Positions 7,429 through 16,554 of a stretch of DNA of 26,815 nt are shown piece by piece. The notes beneath the pieces were generated by a model. It made no database searches, was not told the origin of the DNA, and was given only the letters and a program-made list of their open reading frames with translations. Source of the DNA: Planctomycetota bacterium (GTDB lineage Bacteria; Planctomycetota; Phycisphaerae; WQYP01). Position 1 is the stretch's first letter, and the number at the start of each line of letters is the position of its first letter. The stretch spans positions 1-26,815 of the forward strand of contig JAJZGH010000026.1 of the NCBI GenBank assembly GCA_021798635.1. Reading direction: 5' to 3'. The position numbers and the translations under genes were made by a program.

Positions 7429-8943
7429 ATGGCGTACAGAATTGCCAGAGAAATCTGCGTTTTAGCCACATTGCTTGCTGCCCCCCTGCCGGCGCTGTTG
7501 GGCAGCACTGCCTCGGCCGCGTCACCAAAAAACAATAGCCCGCAAACCCGAACCGCGAACATACAGCAACTCCAGAAGGAAATAGACTCACTGCAACAAG
7601 AGGTAGCCACACTTAAAACGCAGCAGAAAAAGCAATGGGACAGCCGATTCACCACGCAACAGGTACACGCGATTGTGGAATCGGTACTCAACAACGCGCA
7701 GCAGAAGGCTAAAGTACTGCAACGGCAGGCCACCGCCGGCTACGATCATGGCTTTTTCATCGCCGCGCCTGACAATCTGTTTCGTCTGAGGATTCGCGGT
7801 TACATTCAGGCGGGGTATACGTTTGCCAGCAGTACGGCAGGTAATGCCCAGAACATAAATGTCAACGGCAATCCGATTGGACCGCCCGCGGTGGGTGACA
7901 CGAATAAATTGACGTTGCGTCGGGCGCGGCTGATTTTTTCGGGGTATATTGTTCAGCCGCAGCTTATCTATGAAATTTCCGGAGATTTCGCAGGATCAAC
8001 GAATACCAATGGCTATTTCCAGCTTAAAACAACCTATGGCGGTTACCGCTTTGATAAAGCGTTGGTACTGCGGGCCGGCGTATTGCGGGTGCCTTTTACG
8101 TTTTTAAGTGACTATCCGGTCACCGGAGATGACTTTGGTGCCTACCCCCTGCTGTCCGTGCCATTTAATGCGGAGCGTTCCATGGGACTGGATTTATCGG
8201 GACGGCTTGTCAGTGGGCATTTCAGTTACGACATGCAGATCAACAACGGCTCGAAAGCCAGCAGCACCTCCACGGCGGTGGACAACCGTTTCGGCTACTA
8301 CGTACGTGCGCAGTGGTCGGGTAGGCGCGTGCTGGATTTCCGCAGGGAAGCGGACTTTCGGGAGCGGCGCCATCTAGCCTGGATGCTGGGCGTGGGGCTG
8401 GGGTATGAGGAACAAAATTCCACGTCCACCGCCTTTCCCGCCCCACAGACGACATTAACCCTGTCCGGTCTGGCCACACCGGATGGCGCGGGATACTACC
8501 CCAAAATTCCGGCCAACGGCGCAGTTTACCGTGCAACCACGGATATCCACATCAAATATGAAGGCCTTGATGCCAGCACGACTGCGTTTTTCCAGCAATA
8601 TAATGACCGGCCTCCCGCAGGGGCATCGACCGATAGCTTTGCGACCGCGTTTGGACGTAGCAGTCTTTTTGAGTTCGCTTATTACGGAGAGATGGGATAT
8701 TTCCTGGTGCCACGTCGTTGGCAGATCATCGGACGCGCCGGCGAATTGCTGACGGAATCAGGGAACCGACAAATGATGGAATATGGCCTGGGACTGAATT
8801 ATTATTTATATGGCAGCAACGCCCGCATCCAAACCGCGATTATCTACATCCCTGATGCCGCGGCGCTTTCCAGCAGCAGTACGAACATTGTCAGCAACGC
8901 GCAGAACCTGGTGTCCTTTGTGCAATTCCAGCTTAAGTTTTAA
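7429..8943 (+). CDS. Outer-membrane porin, OprO/OprP-like (phosphate-selective porin family)
   Basis: A predicted outer-membrane beta-barrel channel of 504 residues. It starts with a signal peptide (MAYRIAREIC, hydrophobic stretch, likely cleavage after TASA near residue 27). A heptad-like polar helix with many Gln, Lys and Leu follows (about 40-85), as in porins that trimerise through a periplasmic coiled coil. Then come alternating strands typical of the Porin_O_P family: FRLRIRGYIQAGYTF, LRRARLIFSGYI, ISGDFAG, LRAGVLRVPFT and a C-terminus ending in aromatic plus hydrophobic residues (FVQFQLKF). The terminal Phe is the usual barrel-assembly signal. The substrate cannot be told from the sequence; the family name does not prove phosphate. 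Its 3' end overlaps the converging permease gene by 11 bases. Confidence 0.85.
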   Translation: MAYRIAREICVLATLLAAPLPALLGSTASAASPKNNSPQTRTANIQQLQKEIDSLQQEVATLKTQQKKQWDSRFTTQQVHAIVESVLNNAQQKAKVLQRQATAGYDHGFFIAAPDNLFRLRIRGYIQAGYTFASSTAGNAQNINVNGNPIGPPAVGDTNKLTLRRARLIFSGYIVQPQLIYEISGDFAGSTNTNGYFQLKTTYGGYRFDKALVLRAGVLRVPFTFLSDYPVTGDDFGAYPLLSVPFNAERSMGLDLSGRLVSGHFSYDMQINNGSKASSTSTAVDNRFGYYVRAQWSGRRVLDFRREADFRERRHLAWMLGVGLGYEEQNSTSTAFPAPQTTLTLSGLATPDGAGYYPKIPANGAVYRATTDIHIKYEGLDASTTAFFQQYNDRPPAGASTDSFATAFGRSSLFEFAYYGEMGYFLVPRRWQIIGRAGELLTESGNRQMMEYGLGLNYYLYGSNARIQTAIIYIPDAAALSSSSTNIVSNAQNLVSFVQFQLKF

Positions 8944-9919
8944 TCTCCGGCCAGGGGACGTTGATAAAGCGCGGGCCGGGGGCTTTGCGGGACATGATGG
9001 CCAGGGCAGCGATGGCGGCCAGATAGGGCAGCATCTGAAAAAATTGGAAGGGTACATGCGTCAGAGCGTGGAGGGCGGTATTTTGGGAGGTGTACCGCGC
9101 GGTCTGCAGGGTCTGTTGGAGGCTGTTAATTAAACCAAAAAACAGGCATCCGCCGATGAGGCCGGGCAATTTCCAGCGACCAAAAATAACCAGCGCTAAA
9201 ACCACGAACCCTTCGCCGCCGGTCATATCCGAAGCGAAAGCGTGCGTTTGCATAATGCTTAAATATGCCCCGGCCGCCCCGGAGCACGCCCCCGCAAACA
9301 GCAGACATAACGTCCGCCCCAGCCGCACCCGCACACCGGCAGCGTGGCAGGCTTCCGGGGCGTCGCCTAACGCGCGGATAATTAATCCCAGTCGGGTGCG
9401 ATGCAGCATCCACCATACCACAACACATAGACATATTGTGATATAACACAAGCCATACTGGTCAAAAAGCACCGGCCCCACATAGGCAATATCATGCAGT
9501 ACGGGTATGGGCACGGGGGAAAAGCCGCTGCCGTGCGGCAAGGCGGTGGAAAAGCCGAGATTTTCCCGCCAGTTCTGGTACATCATCCAGATCATGCCGC
9601 TTAAACCTACGCCCAGAAGGTCCATGGCCGTTCCGGCGACAATTTGATCCGCTCTGCCCCATACGCTGGCACCAGCGAATATCATTGCCATGACCATTCC
9701 AGCGGCCATGGCCGCCAACAATCCCACCGTGCCATGACCGCTGACACCCGTGACGGTATACGCGGCGATGCAACCCATGAGCATGGTGCCTTCAATACCG
9801 ATGTTGATAACACCGGATAATTCTCCCACGAGTTCACCAACGCCCGCGAGAATCATGGGCGTGGCGGCAGTGACCGCTTGGCGGGATAAGAATGTGAACA
9901 TGTTATGCGAGGCGGTCAT
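8933..9919 (-). CDS. ABC transporter permease, BMP/nucleoside type (second permease)
   Basis: An inner-membrane permease of 328 residues with about eight or more hydrophobic segments, of the branched-chain/ribose-type permease family used by BMP-dependent importers. The segment GELVGELSGVINIGIEGTML near the N-terminus is the characteristic cytoplasmic-face motif of the shorter permease in nucleoside transporters such as YufQ/NupQ. ALGDAPEACHAAGV is the coupling loop expected to contact the ATPase. The start overlaps the previous permease stop in an ATGA junction (9916-9919), suggesting translational coupling. It is the last gene of the importer operon, and its 3' end overlaps the porin gene on the other strand. 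Confidence 0.88.
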   Translation of the reverse strand: MTASHNMFTFLSRQAVTAATPMILAGVGELVGELSGVINIGIEGTMLMGCIAAYTVTGVSGHGTVGLLAAMAAGMVMAMIFAGASVWGRADQIVAGTAMDLLGVGLSGMIWMMYQNWRENLGFSTALPHGSGFSPVPIPVLHDIAYVGPVLFDQYGLCYITICLCVVVWWMLHRTRLGLIIRALGDAPEACHAAGVRVRLGRTLCLLFAGACSGAAGAYLSIMQTHAFASDMTGGEGFVVLALVIFGRWKLPGLIGGCLFFGLINSLQQTLQTARYTSQNTALHALTHVPFQFFQMLPYLAAIAALAIMSRKAPGPRFINVPWPEIKT

Positions 9920-11022
9920 AGCGTGGACTCCTGCATTGGAGGCGTTGGAGGCGGAGGGATGTCCCGGCCGTTACGGCGCGCGCGGCGCAGGGATAAGCCG
10001 GCCAGCACCAGCATGACCAGGATTACCACAGCTTTGATAACATTGGCCATGTCATGCGGCAGCGCCAGAGAGCTTTCTTCCACGCGGAACGCGCCAGTAT
10101 CCAGGAAACCAAAAAATAAAGCCGAGAGAATAATTCCCAGCGGGTTCAGGCGTCCTAAAAGCGCCACAGCAATGCCGGCATAGCCATAATTGCCCATGTG
10201 GGCAGTCATAAAATGCACCTGCCCCAAAAGTTGTATGGCTCCGCCGAGGCCGGCACAGGCTCCGCTAATAAACATGATTTGAAATTGCCGGATTGTTACG
10301 GGCATTTTCATAGCTTTGGCGGTGCCGGGGTTTAACCCCACCACCCGTGTTTCAAAACCGAAGATGGTGTATTGCTGGAGCACCCATAGCAGCATGGCAA
10401 GCACCAGGGCCAGAATAATTCCGATGTGAAAATCGGTATAGGGGACAAACAGCGGCAGCCAATATTTACCGGCAATCTCCGGGCTTTGGGCCGCTGCGGT
10501 TCCCACAGCCTGCAACGGCCCTTGCAAGGCGGCTTCGGCCAGATACAGGGCCACAAAATTCAGCAGAATCGTCGATAGCACCACGGGAACGGACCTATAG
10601 CGTTCCAGATATTGGGCAACAAGTCCCCACAGCCCCCCCGCCACTGCCCCACCGATCAAGGCGGTGGGAACCACCAGTTCCGGCTGATGAAAAATCATCA
10701 TACGAGTGCTCAAGGCAACGGCCACCAAGGCCCCTAGAAGGAATTGTCCCTGTGCTCCAATATTTAATACGCCGGCGCGAAAGGCGACTCCTGCCGCCAG
10801 ACCGGTCAGCAGCAAGGGGCAGGCATCGGCACAGGAGCTGCTTAGGGCGTACCAGCTTCCCGCAGCTCCACGGAGCCATAAATCCGCGAGGCGTATCGGC
10901 GGATAACCCAGAAGCGCCGCCGCCCCGATCGCCAGAGCCAGCACCGCAGCACACACCAGTGCCGCCAGCGCTACCGCGGTTGCAGACTTCCACATAAGGA
11001 GGAAAAATCGCTTGATCATCAC
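9916..11022 (-). CDS. ABC transporter permease, BMP/nucleoside type (first permease)
   Basis: A 368-residue multi-spanning permease that pairs with the gene downstream. The early segment FRAGVLNIGAQGQFLLGALVA matches the longer permease of this importer class (YufP/NupP type). FETRVVGLNPGTAKAMKMPV is the coupling loop with the conserved Gly-Asn/Asp-Pro pattern. The N-terminal residues MMIKRFFLL form a basic, membrane-inserting start. It overlaps the ATPase stop by ATGA at 11019-11022 and its own stop overlaps the next start, so all three genes are probably translated as one unit. The C-terminus is a basic, proline-rich tail (ARRNGRDIPPPPTPP) that is probably cytoplasmic. Confidence 0.88.
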   Translation of the reverse strand: MMIKRFFLLMWKSATAVALAALVCAAVLALAIGAAALLGYPPIRLADLWLRGAAGSWYALSSSCADACPLLLTGLAAGVAFRAGVLNIGAQGQFLLGALVAVALSTRMMIFHQPELVVPTALIGGAVAGGLWGLVAQYLERYRSVPVVLSTILLNFVALYLAEAALQGPLQAVGTAAAQSPEIAGKYWLPLFVPYTDFHIGIILALVLAMLLWVLQQYTIFGFETRVVGLNPGTAKAMKMPVTIRQFQIMFISGACAGLGGAIQLLGQVHFMTAHMGNYGYAGIAVALLGRLNPLGIILSALFFGFLDTGAFRVEESSLALPHDMANVIKAVVILVMLVLAGLSLRRARRNGRDIPPPPTPPMQESTL

Positions 11023-12518
11023 GCGCCTCCGAGCATCAAGCGGCCGATCTGCGCCGGGGAAGTATCCGGCCAGGCGGTCATCGTTACTATTCCGCGATTG
11101 ATGACCGCCACACTATCGCTGATTGAAAGCAATTCATCGAGATCGCCATGAATCAGGATAATGGCCGCACCCCGTGCCCGAGCCTCCAGCAATTGCCGCA
11201 GCACAAACGCGGTTGCGCCGACATCCAGTCCGCGCGTCGGATTGACCGCCAAAATCAATTCCGGCTCCTGCGATAATTCTCTGGCCAGAACAATTTTCTG
11301 TTGATTGCCCCCGGAAAGCGTGGCGACGACATCCTCCACCCGGCGGCAGCGAATGTCATATTGCCGCACCAGATCAGCGGAATGCTTCCGCCAAGTTCCG
11401 AAGCGACCGAATCCCCACCGGGCAAATGGGCGTTGACGGTAATTGCGCAACAATAAATTGGAAACAATGGGTAGCGGCAGCACAAGCGCTTCTTTATGCC
11501 GATCTTCCGGGATATAGCCCAAGCGGATGGGGGTGGTGCCATTGCCGCTACTGCCCTGCACGATTCGCCCGGCGATGGGATTTACCGCGCCGGAAATCAG
11601 AGCGGCCAACTCGCTTTGGCCATTGCCATCCACACCGGCGATGCCCAGAATTTCATGCCGATGCACGGCCAGATTGATCTGCTTTAATATCGGCGGGCGG
11701 CGTTTTCCAATGCGGCAATCCACCGCAATAAGTTCCAGCAGAGGCGGAGTTTCGGTGTGGCGGGTCGGTTGCGCAAGTCGCGGCACATCCACTTTGGCTC
11801 CGACCATTTTTTCCGCAATCTGATCCACGGACAAATCCGCGGTCGTACCGGAATAAACCAGCTTCCCGCGCCGCAGAATGGAAATCGTACGGCATATACG
11901 CACTGCTTCCGCGAGCTTATGGCTGATGAATAATACGGTCATTCCGGCCTGCGCCAGCCCCGCGACGGCGAGGGCCAGTTCGTCCACTTCGGCCGGGGTT
12001 AAAGCTGCGGTGGGTTCATCGAGGATAAGAATTTTACCGCCGCCGCAAAGTGCTTTAATAATCTCCACTCGCTGTTGACGCCCCACCGCCAGGCTGCCAA
12101 CGACCGCATCAAGATCCAGCGGCCAGTTTAATTTCTGGCACCAGTAAGCAACATCCTTCAGCAATTTACGGGGTTTACGCGGAAAGAGGGATTTCCCGAC
12201 CGCCAGGACAATGTTGTCCAGAACGCTTTGATTCTCTACAAGCTTAAAATGCTGATGCACCATACCGATGCCGTGCACGCGTCCGACACGCACCGACCCC
12301 AGGGAAATGGGGACACCCATGACTTCCATGCGGCCCGAATCCGGGCGCATCAAGCCGGCAATGATATTCATGAGCGTTGTTTTACCGGCCCCGTTTTCAC
12401 CGAGAATGCCATGAACGCTGTCGGCCTGCACTTCCAGCGTCACATCCTCCAACGCCGAGACACCGCTGAAAGATTTGGAAATCCCGACAAGTTTTAAGGG
12501 CAAAGGGGTTGCGGCCAT
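11019..12518 (-). CDS. ABC transporter ATP-binding protein, duplicated domain, BMP/nucleoside type
   Basis: The energising subunit, with two ABC domains in one chain (499 residues). Domain 1 has Walker A GENGAGKTT, a signature-like LAVGRQQRVEI and Walker B LILDEPTAAL. Domain 2 has the altered Walker A of this subfamily (GVDGNGQSEL), a full signature LSGGNQQKIVLAREL and a Walker B region reading LILAVNPTRGLDVGA. Such asymmetric sites are normal for sugar and nucleoside importers. I chose ATG 12518 because MAATPLPLKLVGISKSF fits the family start. An in-frame GTG at 12542 would add eight residues, and neither has a strong ribosome binding site. It follows the binding-protein gene after about 150 bases. 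Confidence 0.9.
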   Translation of the reverse strand: MAATPLPLKLVGISKSFSGVSALEDVTLEVQADSVHGILGENGAGKTTLMNIIAGLMRPDSGRMEVMGVPISLGSVRVGRVHGIGMVHQHFKLVENQSVLDNIVLAVGKSLFPRKPRKLLKDVAYWCQKLNWPLDLDAVVGSLAVGRQQRVEIIKALCGGGKILILDEPTAALTPAEVDELALAVAGLAQAGMTVLFISHKLAEAVRICRTISILRRGKLVYSGTTADLSVDQIAEKMVGAKVDVPRLAQPTRHTETPPLLELIAVDCRIGKRRPPILKQINLAVHRHEILGIAGVDGNGQSELAALISGAVNPIAGRIVQGSSGNGTTPIRLGYIPEDRHKEALVLPLPIVSNLLLRNYRQRPFARWGFGRFGTWRKHSADLVRQYDIRCRRVEDVVATLSGGNQQKIVLARELSQEPELILAVNPTRGLDVGATAFVLRQLLEARARGAAIILIHGDLDELLSISDSVAVINRGIVTMTAWPDTSPAQIGRLMLGGA

Positions 12519-12643
12519 CAAAGCACCGCTTTCGCAGGGCACCGCCGCTTTAACCTATTATTATGATCCGTCATAGAAGATACATTCCGTTTAGCAACTT
12601 TTATCAGTGGTCGCGTCGCGTGTGACGGCCGGTCGGAGGCATT

Positions 12644-12659
12644 CAGGCCTTGGGGCCTG
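12644..12659 (-). terminator. Small hairpin after the binding-protein gene
   Basis: CAGGCC (12644-12649) and GGCCTG (12654-12659) form a perfect 6-bp stem with a 4-base loop, nine bases past the stop of the binding-protein gene. It has no T tract, so it is more likely a processing or mRNA-stabilising hairpin than a full terminator. It would let the binding protein be made in excess over the membrane subunits. Confidence 0.3.
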
Positions 12660-12667
12660 CACTGCGA

Positions 12668-13690
12668 TTACCCCGCAACATGCACTTTTCCGGTTAGTAA
12701 TTCCCGCCTGGCTCGGGCCAGGGCTTGCCGCATGGCGGGCGTAATAACCGACCCGATAAGCTTGGGATTTAATACCACAATGCACACACCATTTTGCAGA
12801 TTTTCCGGTGCAACGCCCGGCTTAAAAGTCCCGCGTTGCACCTGCTGGGCGACGCGGAGAAATGCGCGGTCCAGGCGGATCACCGCGCTGGCCGGAGTAT
12901 AACGGGAACATGTGGGATTATTATTCTGATTGCTGTTGGACCCGAAAACGTAGACGGGGCCATGGCCGGATTTGTTGGCTTGGGCAACGGCCTCAAATAC
13001 GCCCCGGCTGGCCGCATCAACATTCTGGTAAATAACATCAATGCCCTGCTGGATAAACGCCTGAGCCTGGCTTTTCGATAATGCCGGCTGATCCCAACTG
13101 GTGTATGCAGCGGCGATTTTGATGGTGTGATTTACACTTTTGGCCCCGGCCACGAACCCACGATAACACGCCACGACCGATGGAATGGCCTCACCTCCGA
13201 TGAAACCGATTTTTCCGGTTTTACTTAACATGGCCGCCAGAATTCCTAATTCGTAGGAAGGCTGAGCAAGATCAAAATTCAGCGTCAGCACACCGGGCTT
13301 GGTGGTGTCGGCACCACTGACGGCAAATTTTGTTTTACCCCCCATCGCCGCCACTTGCGTGGCCGGGATGAGAAATTCATAGCCGTGACCAATAATGAGA
13401 TTGTATCCCCGCATGGCGTAAGAACGCATCACATCCACCGCCCGGACGGAGGAAATATGTTCCAGAATCGATACATGGGCATGGAGTTTTTTCTTCACGA
13501 TCAGAATCGCATCCTTTCCTTCCTGGTTCCAACCGCCATCAGTCACGCTTCCGGAACAAATTAAGGCGATGCGCAGAGGCCCTTTTATCGCAGCAGCTTT
13601 AATGCCAGCAGCGCCGGAGAATATCAACAGACAAAACGCCAGTGTGGCGACGATTCGATCTACGCGACGTTGAGGCAGATTTTTCATCAC
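12668..13690 (-). CDS. BMP-family (PnrA-like) substrate-binding protein
   Basis: The periplasmic receptor of the importer, 340 residues. It has a signal peptide (MMKNLPQRR, hydrophobic core, likely cleavage near IKA) and no lipobox Cys, so it is probably soluble instead of lipid-anchored. The segment IALICSGSVTDGGWNQEGKD matches the ligand-binding N-terminal segment of BMP proteins, with the aromatic Trp in the usual place. IIGHGYEF, KIGFIGG and IDVIYQNVDAASRGVFEA continue the family pattern. Characterised members bind purine nucleosides or related compounds, but the exact ligand here is not shown. GGAGA lies about 8 bases before the two adjoining ATG codons at 13685-13690. It is divergent from glgP, with 274 bases between the starts. 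Confidence 0.9.
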   Translation of the reverse strand: MMKNLPQRRVDRIVATLAFCLLIFSGAAGIKAAAIKGPLRIALICSGSVTDGGWNQEGKDAILIVKKKLHAHVSILEHISSVRAVDVMRSYAMRGYNLIIGHGYEFLIPATQVAAMGGKTKFAVSGADTTKPGVLTLNFDLAQPSYELGILAAMLSKTGKIGFIGGEAIPSVVACYRGFVAGAKSVNHTIKIAAAYTSWDQPALSKSQAQAFIQQGIDVIYQNVDAASRGVFEAVAQANKSGHGPVYVFGSNSNQNNNPTCSRYTPASAVIRLDRAFLRVAQQVQRGTFKPGVAPENLQNGVCIVVLNPKLIGSVITPAMRQALARARRELLTGKVHVAG

Positions 13691-13888
13691 GCGTTCTCCG
13701 TGGACATGCCGCCGCAGACAATAAGACCAAACGCCAGCCGGTAACCGCAGCAGCTATTTCCAGGGGGCATTATGAACTCTGTAAACGCAAAAAGCCATGG
13801 CAACGCCAACGGTCCACCACAACACCCGGAAAAGCGGCTGACGCATGAGGCAGCATGGAAAACGGGGAAGCAGGAAAAATCCTATTTC

Positions 13889-13916
13889 TTGACTGGAAAC
13901 CTGCCTGCGCTATGAT
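13889..13916 (+). promoter_or_regulatory. Sigma-70-like promoter of the glgP operon
   Basis: TTGACT (13889-13894) and TATGAT (13911-13916) are separated by 16 bases and match the -35 and -10 consensus well. Transcription would start near 13923, leaving about 42 bases before the glgP ATG. No comparable promoter was found before ackA or the phosphoketolase gene. Confidence 0.65.
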
Positions 13917-13964
13917 AGGCATATAGCTGCGGGGCAAAATGTAGAAAGCCGGAACGGGTGCGAT

Positions 13965-16511
13965 ATGACACAACGCAGTGAGACACTGGCTTACGTTCAC
14001 AATGCCCTGTGTACGGAGATTCCGGGGTATGCGGCTTTAGTTGAACTGGCCTTGGATTTGCGGTGGAGTTGGAACCGGGCGGCCGACGGCGTTTGGCGGC
14101 AACTTGAACCGGAATTGTGGGCGGAAACGCGCAACCCATGGCTGGTTCTCCAGACGGTTTCGCCGGCCAAACTTCAGAACCTGCTGGAGAGCAAAGACTT
14201 TTACACCGAGGTCGAGGCCTTACTGCGAAACCAAAAGCTACTGGCGGACGCCCCAACATGGTTCAGGCGGGAGCATCACGAATCTCCCTTGACATGTGTG
14301 GCCTACTTCAGCATGGAATTTATGTTAAGTGAGGCGCTGCCGATCTATTCCGGCGGCTTGGGGAATGTGGCCGGCGATCAACTTAAATCCGCCAGTGATC
14401 TGGGAGTGCCGGTCGTGGCGGTGGGCTTGTTGTATCAGCAGGGATATTTCCGGCAGCATATCGACCGCGATGGCAACCAGCAGTCGTTGTATCCGTACAA
14501 TGATCCGGGGCAGTTGCCCATTACGCCGTTGCGCGATGCGAATGGAGAATGGTTGCGACTGGAAATCGCCCTTCCTGGATATTCCATGTGGGTAAGGGCG
14601 TGGCAGGTGCAGGTGGGACAGGGAAAACTCTATCTCCTGGACAGCAATGATCCCGCCAATTATCCCGTTCATCGCGGTATTACCAGTGAACTTTATGGGG
14701 GCGGTCCGGAATTACGACTTCAACAGGAAATACTTCTGGGTATCGGCGGCTGGAGATTGCTGGAAGCACTGGGATTAAAGCCGGAGGTATGCCATCTCAA
14801 CGAAGGTCATGCCGCATTTGCCATTTTAGAGCGAGCGCGGAGCTTTAAGGACAAGACCGGATTATCTTTTGAGGCGGCGTTAGCCGTTACGCGGGCGGGC
14901 AATATATTTACCACCCACACCGCGGTGGCGGCGGGGTTTGACTGTTTTTCACCGACACTGGTGAACCAATATCTGGGAGGTTATGCCACGGAAAAGCTGG
15001 GAATATCCGTGGGTGATCTATTGGCATTGGGACGGCGCGGTGCGGCGGATAGGAACGAACCATTTAACATGGCGTATTTGGCCATGCGGGGCAGCGGCGC
15101 GGCCAATGGCGTAAGCCGGTTGCATGGGCAGGTGAGTCGATCGCTGTTTTCATCGCTGTTTCCGCGCTGGCCCATTGAGGAAGTGCCGATAGCGCATATC
15201 ACCAATGGCGTTCATGTGCCCACGTGGGAATCCGCGGCAGCCGAAGAACTATGGACGAAAGAGTGCGGGATTGACTGCTGGCAGGATAAACCGGATGTTT
15301 TGACGCAAAAGATTCAGAAGTTACCGGATGGCCGACTTTGGGAATTGCGTGCCAACGGACGCGCGGCGCTGGTGGAAGAGGTGCGTGCCCGTGCGACGCG
15401 GCAACTGGCGGCCTCGGGCAGTTCTGATCAGGATGTGCAGGCAGCAAAACATTTGTTGGATCCTAATGTGCTGACACTGGGTTTTGCTCGACGGTTTGCC
15501 ACATATAAACGTCCCAATCTGCTGCTGCATGATCCGGAAAGACTGGTTCGGATTTTAACCCATGCGCAGCATCCGGTTCAGTTAGTTATTGCCGGCAAAG
15601 CGCATCCCGCGGATTGGGCCGGGCAGCAATTAGTTCGACAGTGGATTGGCTTTATTCGCCGCCCCGATGTTCGGCCGCACGCCGCGTTCTTATATGACTA
15701 TGATATGAGCCTTGCGCAGCGGCTCGTGCGGGGTGTGGATGTATGGATTAATACGCCGCGACGGCCATGGGAAGCCTCGGGGACCAGTGGCATGAAGGTA
15801 CTGGCCAACGGCGGATTGAATCTTTCAGAACTTGATGGCTGGTGGGCGGAAGCGTTCAATCCTGAAGTGGGCTGGGCGCTGGGTGATGGCAAGGAGCACG
15901 GCGATGATCCGGATTGGGACGCCTGCGAGGCCAATGCGCTTTATGATCTGTTGGAACAGCACATTATTCCAACATTTTATGCCCGCGATGCCGCCGGCGT
16001 TCCAACGGCATGGGTAGCGCACATCCGGGCCAGCATAGCCCATCTGACGCCGCAATTCTGCAGCAATCGCACGGTGCGGGAGTATACCGAACTTTATTAT
16101 TTGCCGGCGGCGCGGAATTATCTGGCCCGGGCCGACAAGAATGGAGCTCAAGGCGCGGAGATTCTCAAAGTGCGGGGGCTGTTAAACGAAAAATGGGCAA
16201 GTGTGCGCTTCGGTGATGTGCACAGCAGTTCCAGCAGCGAAGCGCATATATTTGACGCCCATGTTTATCTCAATGGTCTTGACCCCGCGATGGTGCGTGT
16301 GGAACTGTTTGCCGATGGCTTGGACAGCGGCGGCATGACCCGGCAGGAAATGAAGTTGATGGGAAAGCTCACCGGCGCAGCGGGCGGTTACGCATATCAT
16401 GCACAAATACCGGCCGCACGACCGGTTGCGGACTATACCGCCCGCATTATTCCGAACATTACCGGTTTGGCGGCACCGATGGAATTGGGGCATATCGTCT
16501 GGCAGAAGTAA
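13965..16511 (+). CDS. glgP: Alpha-glucan (glycogen/maltodextrin) phosphorylase
   Basis: Releases glucose 1-phosphate from alpha-1,4-glucan with phosphate, using pyridoxal phosphate. At 848 residues it is of the alpha-glucan-phosphorylase type with an N-terminal DUF3417-like region (DLRWSWNRAADGVWRQLEP, about 27-48). The catalytic part begins with AYFSMEFMLSEALPIYSGGL. The PLP-lysine motif EASGTSGMKVLANGGLNLS places the lysine at residue 611; DGWWAEAF follows. FARRFATYKRP is another family motif. The last 100 residues form a beta-rich C-terminal region. The ribosome binding site is weak. It heads an operon with acetate kinase and phosphoketolase, suggesting its product feeds that route after conversion by phosphoglucomutase and glucose-6-phosphate isomerase, which are not in the window. 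Confidence 0.93.
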   Translation: MTQRSETLAYVHNALCTEIPGYAALVELALDLRWSWNRAADGVWRQLEPELWAETRNPWLVLQTVSPAKLQNLLESKDFYTEVEALLRNQKLLADAPTWFRREHHESPLTCVAYFSMEFMLSEALPIYSGGLGNVAGDQLKSASDLGVPVVAVGLLYQQGYFRQHIDRDGNQQSLYPYNDPGQLPITPLRDANGEWLRLEIALPGYSMWVRAWQVQVGQGKLYLLDSNDPANYPVHRGITSELYGGGPELRLQQEILLGIGGWRLLEALGLKPEVCHLNEGHAAFAILERARSFKDKTGLSFEAALAVTRAGNIFTTHTAVAAGFDCFSPTLVNQYLGGYATEKLGISVGDLLALGRRGAADRNEPFNMAYLAMRGSGAANGVSRLHGQVSRSLFSSLFPRWPIEEVPIAHITNGVHVPTWESAAAEELWTKECGIDCWQDKPDVLTQKIQKLPDGRLWELRANGRAALVEEVRARATRQLAASGSSDQDVQAAKHLLDPNVLTLGFARRFATYKRPNLLLHDPERLVRILTHAQHPVQLVIAGKAHPADWAGQQLVRQWIGFIRRPDVRPHAAFLYDYDMSLAQRLVRGVDVWINTPRRPWEASGTSGMKVLANGGLNLSELDGWWAEAFNPEVGWALGDGKEHGDDPDWDACEANALYDLLEQHIIPTFYARDAAGVPTAWVAHIRASIAHLTPQFCSNRTVREYTELYYLPAARNYLARADKNGAQGAEILKVRGLLNEKWASVRFGDVHSSSSSEAHIFDAHVYLNGLDPAMVRVELFADGLDSGGMTRQEMKLMGKLTGAAGGYAYHAQIPAARPVADYTARIIPNITGLAAPMELGHIVWQK

Positions 16512-16554
16512 GTGTTCAGGCGGATAAGCCGCACGTTGAAAGTGAAATGAGTTG

